A stretch of 64,000 bases of DNA from Arcobacter caeni (GTDB taxonomy: Bacteria > Campylobacterota > Campylobacteria > Campylobacterales > Arcobacteraceae), in contig NZ_MUXE01000006.1 of NCBI RefSeq assembly GCF_003063245.1, positions 1 to 64,000 of the forward strand, given 5' to 3'. The notes beneath the pieces are model-generated. The model did not search any database. It was not told the DNA's origin and saw only the letters and a program-made list of their open reading frames with translations. Positions 48,146-55,823 of this stretch are shown here, piece by piece; within the stretch, counting starts at the first letter, position 1, and the number at the start of each line of letters is the position of its first letter. The position numbers were made by a program, and so were the translations under genes.

Positions 48146-48370
48146 ATGGATTACGAAACACTTTTAACATTTCAAGGATATAGTAGATTCTTTATGATTC
48201 TAGTAATATTTATTATATTTTACTCTTATGCTTATTCTATATATAAAAGGGATAAATCAGGTGAGCGAGATTATGAAAAGTATTCAAACCTTGTTCATGA
48301 TGATTCAAGTGTTTCTGTTCCTCTTGAAGAAAGAAAAAAAGATAAAGATATAGATAATAAGGAGAAATAA
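48146..48370 (+). CDS. ccoQ: cbb3 oxidase subunit CcoQ
   Basis: A 74-residue single-pass protein (helix about 14-34: FFMILVIFIIFYSYAYSIY) followed by a charged tail. Position between ccoO and ccoP and the topology identify CcoQ, which stabilises the oxidase. It is eight bases after ccoO and one base before ccoP. Confidence 0.88.
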   Translation: MDYETLLTFQGYSRFFMILVIFIIFYSYAYSIYKRDKSGERDYEKYSNLVHDDSSVSVPLEERKKDKDIDNKEK

Positions 48371-48371
48371 G

Positions 48372-49262
48372 ATGAAGTCTATGATTATAGGTGGAATAAT
48401 TCTTGTACTCGCTTTATTAGCAGGAACTTACTTTGCAGCAGGTGATGCTTTTATAGGCGATGATTATATTAACAGCTTAACAATGTTAGGTGCAGTAGCT
48501 ATTATTACAATTACTGTATTCGTTGCATTAAAATATGTTAATCAAATGAGAAATGATACTGCGAGTGGTGATTTAGCTGAAGAAAAATGGGATGGTATTG
48601 GTGAATTTAGAAATGCTGTTCCAACTGGTTGGGCTTTAGCATTTATTGGTACGATTATATGGATGTTTTGGTATTTTACAGTTGGTTATCCTATTAATGG
48701 ATTTTCACAAATCGGTCAATGGAATGAAGAAACTTTAGAATACAACGCAAAATTTGAGAAGAAATGGGAAAATCCATCAGAAGAAACTTTAAAAGCAATG
48801 GGTCAATCTACATTCTTAGTTCAATGTGCACCTTGTCATGGTGTTGATGCTGAGGGAATTGATGGAAAAGCTCAAAACTTAACAAAAAGAATTTCTAAAG
48901 AACAAGTTGTTCATGTTATTAAAAATGGTTCAAACAACTTTAAATCGGTATATCCAGATGGAATGCCTCCAATGATGTTAACAGAAGATGCTGATATTAA
49001 TGCAGTTGCTGATTATGTTGCTGGTGGATTTAAAGGTGAACAACCTTCTTCATTTGCCGCTTGTTCTTCTTGTCATGGTGAAGATGGTAAAGGTATGGAG
49101 TTTGTTGCTCCAAATATCAGAGCTTATGATGATGCAGTTGTAGCTGCTGTTCTTAAAAATGGTAAAAAAAGTGCTATTGGTACAATGCCAAGTTTTGACG
49201 GTAGACTAAATGAAACTCAAGAAAAAGCATTAGCTGCATACTTAAGAAGTATAGGAGAGTAA
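48372..49262 (+). CDS. ccoP: cbb3 oxidase subunit III (di-haem c)
   Basis: A 296-residue di-haem cytochrome c that brings electrons to CcoN. Two N-terminal helices (about 3-22 and 32-52) and a third near 85-105 (GWALAFIGTIIWMFWYF), then two cytochrome domains with CAPCH (near 157) and CSSCH (near 235) and Met ligands in YPDGMPPMM and IGTMPSF. It follows ccoQ directly. Confidence 0.95.
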   Translation: MKSMIIGGIILVLALLAGTYFAAGDAFIGDDYINSLTMLGAVAIITITVFVALKYVNQMRNDTASGDLAEEKWDGIGEFRNAVPTGWALAFIGTIIWMFWYFTVGYPINGFSQIGQWNEETLEYNAKFEKKWENPSEETLKAMGQSTFLVQCAPCHGVDAEGIDGKAQNLTKRISKEQVVHVIKNGSNNFKSVYPDGMPPMMLTEDADINAVADYVAGGFKGEQPSSFAACSSCHGEDGKGMEFVAPNIRAYDDAVVAAVLKNGKKSAIGTMPSFDGRLNETQEKALAAYLRSIGE

Positions 49263-49263
49263 G

Positions 49264-49506
49264 ATGGCTGGAAATACACAAATGAATGATAACGAAAGAG
49301 GTATTTTTAAACTAAGTGGTATAACTGGAATGTTAATTGCAACTGTGTTGTTGTTAACTATTCTTGGTGTACTAACATTTAGTGGAATAAAAGTACAACA
49401 AAGTGAAGCTAGTAATTTTTATAAAATCAATCAAGATTTAAATGGATTAAAAATGAATAGTTCAGAAAATCATAAACAGTATCAACTTGTTGGTACTGGA
49501 AAATAA
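49264..49506 (+). CDS. DUF4006 membrane protein
   Basis: An 80-residue protein with one membrane helix (about 21-43) and the family start NDNERGIFKLSGITGMLIA. DUF4006 is found downstream of ccoP in campylobacterotans. It starts one base after the ccoP stop. A role in oxidase assembly or stability is inferred from this fixed position. Confidence 0.85.
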   Translation: MAGNTQMNDNERGIFKLSGITGMLIATVLLLTILGVLTFSGIKVQQSEASNFYKINQDLNGLKMNSSENHKQYQLVGTGK

Positions 49507-49516
49507 GGGGTAAGAT

Positions 49517-49609
49517 ATGGAAAGAATTATTGGTATTTTACTTGTTGTAGCAGCTGTTATGACAGCATATTATGCTTTCTTTGACTCAACAAAAGTGTTT
49601 GTTGGATAA
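49517..49609 (+). CDS. 30-residue membrane protein in cco operon
   Basis: An ORF from ATG 49517 (site AAGGGGTAAG upstream) coding for MERIIGILLVVAAVMTAYYA and a short tail (FFDSTKVFVG). It fills the 103-base gap between the DUF4006 gene and the next ORF, whose ATG follows its stop directly. Size and topology recall the very small subunits of haem-copper oxidases (such as CcoM/CydX-like peptides). Not previously named here; conservation not checked. Confidence 0.65.
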   Translation: MERIIGILLVVAAVMTAYYAFFDSTKVFVG

Positions 49610-50239
49610 ATGAAAAACATAAATTTCATGAAAATAGGAGTGATTTTTTCACTTCTATTTTTTTTATGCCAGAACTTAAGTGCTCAAGAGTTTATTTTAA
49701 ATGATGATAAATTAATAGATATAAGAGCAAAAGAAAAAATTGATCAAATCGGTGCTGAAACTAAATCTAAATTAGGTGTTAATATATATATTTATGCAAA
49801 ATCTACTTTAGGATTAGACGAAAATATAAAAACAAAAGAAAAAATTAATTTTATCAGAAATCATGAAAATCAAATAATTGCTTCGCTTGAAAAACCATAT
49901 GTACTTTTAAGTATATCGGTTGAAGAAACTCATGTAAATTTATTATTCAGTGATGAATTAAAAGAAGTATTAGATAAAAATGATATTTTAAATGGGTATG
50001 TTGTTCCTTTATTAGCTTCAAATGATAAAAATACTTTATTCGCAAAAGTAAGTGCTGCTGCTTTAAATGGTTATGCTGCAATTGCAGACACTATTGCTGA
50101 GTCTAAAAATATTAAATTAGAAAGTAGTATTGGAAATGCTGGAAAAGTTTCTAGTACTATCTGGAGAGTTTTAATGTATACAATAGTTCTTTTAGGATTA
50201 TTAGCTTATACTTACGCCGTATTAAAAAATAGAAAGTAG
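49610..50239 (+). CDS. periplasmic TPM-like domain protein of cco cluster
   Basis: A 209-residue protein: signal peptide (about 1-25, ending LSAQ), a periplasmic alpha/beta domain (about 30-175) resembling the TPM domain (for example GVNIYIYAKSTLGLDENIKT), then a C-terminal membrane helix (about 184-204). It is the counterpart by position of the periplasmic protein after the DUF4006 gene in Campylobacter. It abuts the 30-residue gene and is four bases before the FixH-like gene. Confidence 0.65.
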   Translation: MKNINFMKIGVIFSLLFFLCQNLSAQEFILNDDKLIDIRAKEKIDQIGAETKSKLGVNIYIYAKSTLGLDENIKTKEKINFIRNHENQIIASLEKPYVLLSISVEETHVNLLFSDELKEVLDKNDILNGYVVPLLASNDKNTLFAKVSAAALNGYAAIADTIAESKNIKLESSIGNAGKVSSTIWRVLMYTIVLLGLLAYTYAVLKNRK

Positions 50240-50243
50240 ATTT

Positions 50244-50801
50244 ATGAAAAGAAATTATTGGCCAATATTTTTTATTGGAATTTTTACTTTTGTCTTTTCA
50301 ATGATTGTTTGGACAGTAAAAAGTGCAGTGAGTTTACCTGTGATTGAAGATCATAGTTTTATGAAAAAATATCAAGATGTTGATAAAGATTATAATGATA
50401 TGATGACTTCTAATAGTGTTTTTTTATCAAAATATAATTTGGAATTAGATGTAAATGAGAATAAATTTGATTTAACAACATCAGATATAAAATATTCGCA
50501 AAGAGTTTTAGAAAAATATTCACAACATAAAGATGTTCTAAAAGTTGGAAAAAATAATTTAAAAGTTGTTGTAACTGATAAAAATACAAATGAAAAAAAA
50601 GATATTAATATTGAGTTGGTTGTAACTAAAACTATAACTTCAGATTCAGATTTAATAATTAATAATGATAAATTCCAAAATAATGACAAAATTTACAGTT
50701 CAGAATTTGAGCTAAAAGAATCTAATAATTGGATTATTACTGGTAGTTTTACTGTTGATGGAACTGTAGGTTATATCTATATTAAAACAAATGCTATTTA
50801 A
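50244..50801 (+). CDS. FixH-like membrane protein
   Basis: A 185-residue protein with an N-terminal membrane helix (about 7-26) and a periplasmic beta-sandwich-like domain, matching FixH/CcoG-cluster proteins (YWPIFFIGIFTFVFSMIVWTV, then VEDHSFMKKYQDVDKDYN-like spacing). FixH helps deliver copper or otherwise mature the cbb3 oxidase. It overlaps the next gene by 11 bases. The C-terminal half is divergent. Confidence 0.75.
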   Translation: MKRNYWPIFFIGIFTFVFSMIVWTVKSAVSLPVIEDHSFMKKYQDVDKDYNDMMTSNSVFLSKYNLELDVNENKFDLTTSDIKYSQRVLEKYSQHKDVLKVGKNNLKVVVTDKNTNEKKDINIELVVTKTITSDSDLIINNDKFQNNDKIYSSEFELKESNNWIITGSFTVDGTVGYIYIKTNAI

Positions 50802-53151
50802 AAAAAAACTTCTAATTTTTCCTACTTCAAGGGCAATTAGAGATTTTATTACTTCACAAAAGAGTAGCAATACTCTTTTGCCTTTTATACTAACAATCGA
50901 TGAGTTTTTTAAAAAATCTATAGTTTTTGACAATATGAAATATTGTGAAGAAGAACAAAGAGTTCTTTTTTTAAATGAAGCTATTAAAGATACGAATATC
51001 CAAAAACTTGGAATTTCAAATAATTTTACAAAATTTTTAAAACAAAGTGATTATATATATAGATTTTTTTTAGAACTTGCGAGTGAAAAAATAGAAATCT
51101 CTAATATTCAAAATGTAGATACTTATGATTTTTATTTTGAACATTTGCAAATTTTACAAACAATAAAAAATAACTATATAGAAATATTAGAGAAAAATTC
51201 TTTTGTTGATAGAATCAATATGTCAAATCACTATAAAATTAATGAGAATTTCTTGAAAAAGTTTGAAAATGTAGAGTTATATTTTGAAGGTTATTTTACA
51301 AAAGTTGAGTTTGATATTATTGAAAAAATATCAAAAGTTATAAATCTAAATATAAGTTTTTATTCAAATATTTATAATCAAAAATCTCTTGAAGTTTTCA
51401 AAAATCTTAATTTAGATATTAAAATTGATTATAAATATAAAATTAATTTATCAAAACAAATAATTGAAGATGAAGAAAAAATCTTAAATAATCTATCTTT
51501 TATTGAATTAAAAGGTTTTTCATCAAGACTTAATCAAATTGCTTATATTAAAAGCATAATAGCAAAATCTGTAGAAAACGGCGTAAATCCATCTAATATT
51601 GCTTTGGTATTACCTGATGAGAGTTTTGCTGTTAGTATGCAATTATTTGATGATGAGGGCTATTTTAACTACGCAATGGGTAAAAGTATTAAAAATACAA
51701 ATTTATATCAAGTTGCATATTCAATATATTCATATTTAAATGAAGATGAACCTAAACATCTTGAGTTTTTGAAGTTTTTTAAAATAGATAAAATATTCAT
51801 CGATAAAAATATAAAAACTATTTGGAATAAGAAAGCTACAAAAGAGAGTTTTTTAATCATAACAGATTTTCTTAAATCTTTTGAAAAAAATAGTGAGTTA
51901 CTTGAGAAATATGATGAATTACTTTATAAACTAAATATTATTTTATTTTCATCTAATCATAATATTTTATTAAAAGATGTATATAAAATATTTTTACAAA
52001 GGTTAAATGCTTTAACTTTGGATGATATAAACTCAGGAAAAGTTACAGTTCTAGGACTTCTTGAAACTAGAGCTGTTTCTTTTGAGACTATAATTATTTG
52101 TGATTTTAATGAGTCCTTTATTCCTAAAATTTCTATAAAAGATAAGTTCTTATCAACTAAATTAAAACAGCTTTCTCATCTTCCAACGCAATTTGATAGG
52201 GAAAGTTTACAAAAATATTATTACAAAAGATTGATTGGCTCATCAAAAAATGTATTTATATCTTATGTAAATTCAGATACAAATCAAATCTCAAGATTTG
52301 CAAATGAACTATTTAATACATATATAAAAACAGATACAAATGATAATATTTACAAGCATATACTTTACGATAATCATAAGATAAATCATTTTGATGATGA
52401 AATCATAGATAAAATTGATTTAGCTTCTATTACTTGGTCTGCTACATCTTTACGAGCATATTTACAATGTAAAAGAAAGTTTTATTTACAAAATGTTTTA
52501 AAAATTAAAGAACATACAATTTCTCTAAAACCAAAAGCTTATGAATTAGGACAAATTATTCATTCGATTTTGGAAGATTATTATAAAGACTTTACAGAAC
52601 ATAATTTTGAAAAAATTGAAGAGTTATTTAATAAATACAAAAGTACAAATCCTTTTTTAATTTTAGATTTAGAAATTTGGAAAAAGAAGTTATATGACTT
52701 TTATTTATATGAAAAACAAAGATTAGAAAATAGAAAAATATTATCATTAGAAAAACCCTTTGAATGTGAATTTGAAGGAATAAAAATTAAAGGCGTTATT
52801 GATAGAGTTGATTTATACAATGATATTTTTGAAGTTATAGATTATAAAACATCTAGTTCATTAAGTGTGGATACATTAAAGAAGTATGAAAAAACCGATG
52901 ATTTTCAATTGGAATTTTATTATCTTGCAATGAATGAACTTTATGAAACAGATAAAATTGAAACTTATTATTATGATTTAAATAATTGTGTGCTTATTAA
53001 TGAAATAGCACTTGATAAAAAACTTGAGTTATTGAGTGAAAAATTTAAAGAGTTAAAAGAGATTTCAAAAAATGAAATCTCTTTTTCTAAATGTGAAGAT
53101 AAATCAAACTGTACTTATTGTGCATATACAATAATTTGCGATAGGGAATAA
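50791..53151 (+). CDS. addB: AddB-like helicase/nuclease subunit
   Basis: A 786-residue protein. The N-terminal two thirds resemble an inactivated UvrD-type helicase (PTSRAIRDFITSQK at the start in place of a Walker A). The C terminus is a PD-(D/E)XK nuclease: GVIDRVDLYN and EVIDYKTSS. An AddB-type iron-sulfur site is visible: Cys in YLQCKRKFYL and C-x2-C-x5-C in SNCTYCAYTIIC. It works with AddA in double-strand break repair. addA is not next to it; a convergent prfB follows. Confidence 0.88.
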   Translation: MLFKKKLLIFPTSRAIRDFITSQKSSNTLLPFILTIDEFFKKSIVFDNMKYCEEEQRVLFLNEAIKDTNIQKLGISNNFTKFLKQSDYIYRFFLELASEKIEISNIQNVDTYDFYFEHLQILQTIKNNYIEILEKNSFVDRINMSNHYKINENFLKKFENVELYFEGYFTKVEFDIIEKISKVINLNISFYSNIYNQKSLEVFKNLNLDIKIDYKYKINLSKQIIEDEEKILNNLSFIELKGFSSRLNQIAYIKSIIAKSVENGVNPSNIALVLPDESFAVSMQLFDDEGYFNYAMGKSIKNTNLYQVAYSIYSYLNEDEPKHLEFLKFFKIDKIFIDKNIKTIWNKKATKESFLIITDFLKSFEKNSELLEKYDELLYKLNIILFSSNHNILLKDVYKIFLQRLNALTLDDINSGKVTVLGLLETRAVSFETIIICDFNESFIPKISIKDKFLSTKLKQLSHLPTQFDRESLQKYYYKRLIGSSKNVFISYVNSDTNQISRFANELFNTYIKTDTNDNIYKHILYDNHKINHFDDEIIDKIDLASITWSATSLRAYLQCKRKFYLQNVLKIKEHTISLKPKAYELGQIIHSILEDYYKDFTEHNFEKIEELFNKYKSTNPFLILDLEIWKKKLYDFYLYEKQRLENRKILSLEKPFECEFEGIKIKGVIDRVDLYNDIFEVIDYKTSSSLSVDTLKKYEKTDDFQLEFYYLAMNELYETDKIETYYYDLNNCVLINEIALDKKLELLSEKFKELKEISKNEISFSKCEDKSNCTYCAYTIICDRE

Positions 53152-53161
53152 AACTACTAAA

Positions 53162-54256
53162 TTATTTAGCAGTTGCAATTAAAACATCTTCGATAATTTT
53201 TGTTATATCTCCATCTAAAATAGCATCAACATTTGAATATCCAATATTACTTCTACTATCTTTTACTTGTTGATATGGTTGTAAAACATAAGAACGAATT
53301 TGATGTCCCCAACCATTATCACTTTTTTCTACTCCATCTTTTGTTGCTTGTTGTTTCTCAAGTTCAAACTCATAAAGTCTTGATTTCAACATTTTCATTG
53401 CACTTGCTTTGTTTTTATGTTGAGATCTATCATTTTGGCATTGAACTACGATATTTGTAGCAATATGCGTAATTCTAATAGCTGATTCTGTTTTATTAAC
53501 ATGTTGCCCACCAGCACCACTTGCTCTATATGTATCAATTCTAATATCTTTATCTTCAATTACAATAGCAATATTATCATCAACTTCAGGACTCACCATT
53601 ACAGATGAAAAAGATGTGTGTCTTTTTGCATTTGAATCAAAAGGTGAAATTCTTACGAGTCTATGAATTCCATTTTCAGCTTTCATATAACCATAAGCAT
53701 TTTCACCTTTGATGATAAATGAAACATCTTTGATTCCAGCTTCATCACCATTTTGATAATCAAGAAGTTCTATTTTAAAATCATTTCTTTCAGCCCATCT
53801 TAAATACATTCTATAAAGCATTGAAGCCCAATCTTGTGATTCAGTTCCACCAGCTCCTGGATGAATAGATACTATTGCATTTGATACATCATCGGGATGG
53901 CTTAGCATTACAGAAATTTCAGTTGATTTGATAAGTTTATCAAGTTCTGGTGCTTCATCATAAAGCATTTCCAAAGTCTCATCATCTTTTTCATCATTTG
54001 CCATTTCATAAAGTTCATTTGTACCTTTTAATGAGTCATTGGCTTTATTAAATTTATTTAGTTTTCCTAAAATTCTATTTTTTTCAATACCACTTTTTGT
54101 AGCATTTTCTATATTATTCCAAAAATCTTGTGCTGATTCTTCTTCTTTGATTTCATCTAATCTTTGATTTAAATCATCAGGTTTTAAAATACCTTTTATG
54201 TTATTAAGTTTGGTGTTTAGAAGTTTTAGTAGTTCTGAATATTCGTATGCATCCAT
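53162..54256 (-). CDS. prfB: peptide chain release factor 2
   Basis: RF2 ends translation at UGA/UAA. 364 residues with the GGQ loop in [17 protein letters not shown] and the codon-recognition [13 protein letters not shown] (SPF tripeptide). The reading frame is continuous from ATG 54256, so the programmed +1 frameshift seen in many prfB genes is absent. It meets addB tail to tail with ten bases between. Confidence 0.95.
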   Translation of the reverse strand: MDAYEYSELLKLLNTKLNNIKGILKPDDLNQRLDEIKEEESAQDFWNNIENATKSGIEKNRILGKLNKFNKANDSLKGTNELYEMANDEKDDETLEMLYDEAPELDKLIKSTEISVMLSHPDDVSNAIVSIHPGAGGTESQDWASMLYRMYLRWAERNDFKIELLDYQNGDEAGIKDVSFIIKGENAYGYMKAENGIHRLVRISPFDSNAKRHTSFSSVMVSPEVDDNIAIVIEDKDIRIDTYRASGAGGQHVNKTESAIRITHIATNIVVQCQNDRSQHKNKASAMKMLKSRLYEFELEKQQATKDGVEKSDNGWGHQIRSYVLQPYQQVKDSRSNIGYSNVDAILDGDITKIIEDVLIATAK

Positions 54257-54337
54257 TTAGTGTAATCCTTTAAAAAAAGTGATTATACTTAAAGTTTGTA
54301 TAAAGAGTGATTAGGTTTTTATATGGTAAGAAAATAT

Positions 54338-54363
54338 AAAAGAGGAGTGAAAACTCTTCTTTT
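54338..54363. terminator. terminator of the c-type cytochrome gene
   Basis: AAAAGAGGAGT (54338-54348) pairs with ACTCTTCTTTT (54353-54363), one G-T pair, loop GAAA. On the minus strand it follows the cytochrome gene closely. Confidence 0.65.
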
Positions 54364-54365
54364 AT

Positions 54366-54998
54366 TTATTTCTTATTAATACTTTGTAAATAAGCATGAA
54401 TACCTTTGATTTCTTTATAATCTATAAAGTTTGCATAAGATGCCATAATATTTGCATTCATAGAATCAGCTTTTCCAACTTTATAGTTTTTGATTGATTC
54501 TTGCATATCTTCAACTGATAAATCTTTTAAAGGTCGTGAAGAATTATAAGCACTTTTTTCGCCATTTACACCATGACATGTTTGACATTTTGCTGTATAA
54601 AGTTCTTTTGCAATAGTTGCACTCTCTTTTATCTCTTGTTCAACTTTTGCTTTTTCTTCTACTTCTTTTTTCTTTTCAAGTTTAGCCATGATATTAGCTT
54701 CCATTTGAGCTTGATTTCCTATAAAATTTGATGATGAAGAAGTTGCAGTTGAGGCAGTTTTTAACACATAAATAAAACTCATACCAGTTGCTGTTTGCGA
54801 GATTTTTATATCATCCACGCTCCAACCTTTTGCTTTCATGTCATTTACTGTAAATTTTCCATTACAAAGTCCACCATCAAGAGCTGTATTTTCTATTGTA
54901 GCCATAGATTTATGGTTTTCTTTAAAACACATAGTTGTATCTGCAAGAATTGCAGTTGAGCTTAATAATAATATAGTTGAAAGAATCGCTTTTTTCAA
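54366..54998 (-). CDS. periplasmic c-type cytochrome with extra N-terminal domain
   Basis: A 210-residue exported protein (signal peptide 1-19). The N-terminal part (about 20-90) has two cysteines (TTMCFKE and GGLCNGKF) and no known motif. A charged helical linker (MAKLEKKKEVEEKAKVEQEIKE begins near 106) leads to a class I cytochrome domain with CQTCHG near 140 and a Met in NANIMASYANF. The electron donor or acceptor role is not known. Monocistronic. Confidence 0.8.
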   Translation of the reverse strand: MKKAILSTILLLSSTAILADTTMCFKENHKSMATIENTALDGGLCNGKFTVNDMKAKGWSVDDIKISQTATGMSFIYVLKTASTATSSSSNFIGNQAQMEANIMAKLEKKKEVEEKAKVEQEIKESATIAKELYTAKCQTCHGVNGEKSAYNSSRPLKDLSVEDMQESIKNYKVGKADSMNANIMASYANFIDYKEIKGIHAYLQSINKK

Positions 54999-55137
54999 GA
55001 TAAAATCCTTTTTTTAATTTTGTTGATTTTATCATAATAAGGTTAAATTTAGGTAATAGTTACTTTTAGGAATCTGAAACTTATTTCAGATGGTTTAGAT
55101 TTGTATGCAATAAATATTTAAATTTTACAAGATTTTA

Positions 55138-55245
55138 TTAAAATAATTCTGAGTGTTTACCGACTCTAATTAATAAACCTTTATTTTTTTGTGATAATTT
55201 TTTATAATCTTTTTTAAAAGAAGAGGTTCTAAAGATTTGATACAT
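55138..55245 (-). pseudogene. internally deleted YafQ/RelE-family toxin
   Basis: A 35-codon ORF whose ATG overlaps the antitoxin stop (TAATG), the usual layout of relB/yafQ-type pairs. Its first 22 residues (MYQIFRTSSFKKDYKKLSQK...) match the N terminus of YafQ-type toxins. Its last 12 (LLIRVGKHSELF) match their C-terminal strand, including the family histidine of the T-x-x-S/A-LF end. The 50 or so residues in between are missing and the join keeps the frame. The product cannot form the RNase fold, so the toxin is almost certainly inactive. Confidence 0.75.
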
Positions 55246-55496
55246 TAATTATCCAAATCGTCAAATAATTCATCAATATTTTTGAAAGTTTTACCATCTT
55301 TATTTTCTAACTCTTTTAAAGCTTTTTTTGTTTTATTATTTTGAATTTTAACTTCAAAAGGTAAGCCATTATTTAAAATAATCATTTTATTAAAAACACT
55401 GATAGCTTGAGAATAATTTAATCCTAAATCATTTAGAATTTCTTTTGCTTTATTATAAGATGATTCATCAACTCTAATTGTTGTTTGAGTTTTCAT
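55245..55496 (-). CDS. RelB/DinJ-family antitoxin
   Basis: An 83-residue antitoxin with an N-terminal ribbon-helix-helix (TQTTIRVDESSYNKAKEILNDLGLNYSQAISVFNKMI) and a C-terminal toxin-binding tail (ELENKDGKTFKNIDELFDDLD). Upstream is a GGAG site. The partner toxin gene is a remnant, so the antitoxin may now act only as a repressor of its own promoter or against a related toxin elsewhere. Confidence 0.9.
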   Translation of the reverse strand: MKTQTTIRVDESSYNKAKEILNDLGLNYSQAISVFNKMIILNNGLPFEVKIQNNKTKKALKELENKDGKTFKNIDELFDDLDN

Positions 55497-55595
55497 AGAA
55501 ATTCTCCATTTTAAATATTATAAAAGTATATCCCATTTAAAGTATAAATAGTATAAAAGATAAAACAAAAAATAATTTGCTTAACCTTTTATTAA

Positions 55596-55617
55596 CGCTC
55601 CCACCCAACACTACCCA
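55596..55617. repeat. 22-nt G-rich block, copy 1
   Basis: On the minus strand this reads TGGGTAGTGTTGGGTGGGAG plus CG. It matches the block at 57549-57570 at 21 of 22 positions. Both lie just past the terminator of a small-RNA gene. It is strikingly G-rich for this genome. Confidence 0.7.
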
Positions 55618-55698
55618 TAAAAAAAGGGGATAAGGAAAAATCCTTAGCCCCTTTTTTCAGCGTCCATTTGGGTAATCACTCCCAAAAATCTTTAAATC
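55618..55698 (-). ncRNA. candidate small RNA, copy 1 (downstream of porin)
   Basis: A predicted 81-nt RNA starting about seven bases after a TACAAT -10 element. It holds a stem-loop with stem TTTGGG/CCCAAA (55681-55686 with 55667-55672) and loop AGTGATTA (55673-55680), and an intrinsic terminator (stem 55626-55636 with 55641-55651, one mismatch, then seven T on the minus strand). The layout and loop match the RNA at 57573-57662 although the stem bases differ, which indicates selection on structure. No adjacent target peptide ORF with a good start was found here. Confidence 0.65.
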
Positions 55699-55704
55699 GA
55701 TAAA

Positions 55705-55733
55705 ATTGTACTTTAAAAATATTCTGATGTCAA
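55705..55733 (-). promoter_or_regulatory. sigma70 promoter of small RNA copy 1
   Basis: On the minus strand TTGACA (55733-55728), a 17-nt spacer, and TACAAT (55710-55705). A full -35 match is rare in this lineage, where most promoters rely on the -10 element. Confidence 0.75.
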
Positions 55734-55765
55734 GAAATTCTTTTTAATTAATTTTAGAAATAAAA

Positions 55766-55794
55766 AAAGGCTAGAGAAAAAATCTCTAGCCTTT
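55766..55794 (-). terminator. porin gene terminator
   Basis: AAAGGCTAGAGA and its exact complement around AAAAA; on the minus strand it ends in a seven-T run 30 bases after the porin stop. Confidence 0.85.
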
Positions 55795-55823
55795 AAGAAA
55801 AAAGTTTTTATACTCTAAAAATA

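Noticed and set aside
53162-54256. Programmed frameshift in prfB.
   Set aside because: The 364-residue frame is continuous from ATG with no internal TGA, so no frameshift is needed.
55138-55260. Sequencing error explaining the short YafQ ORF.
   Set aside because: A missing stretch of about 150 bases with the frame kept on both sides is not what a small indel error would give.
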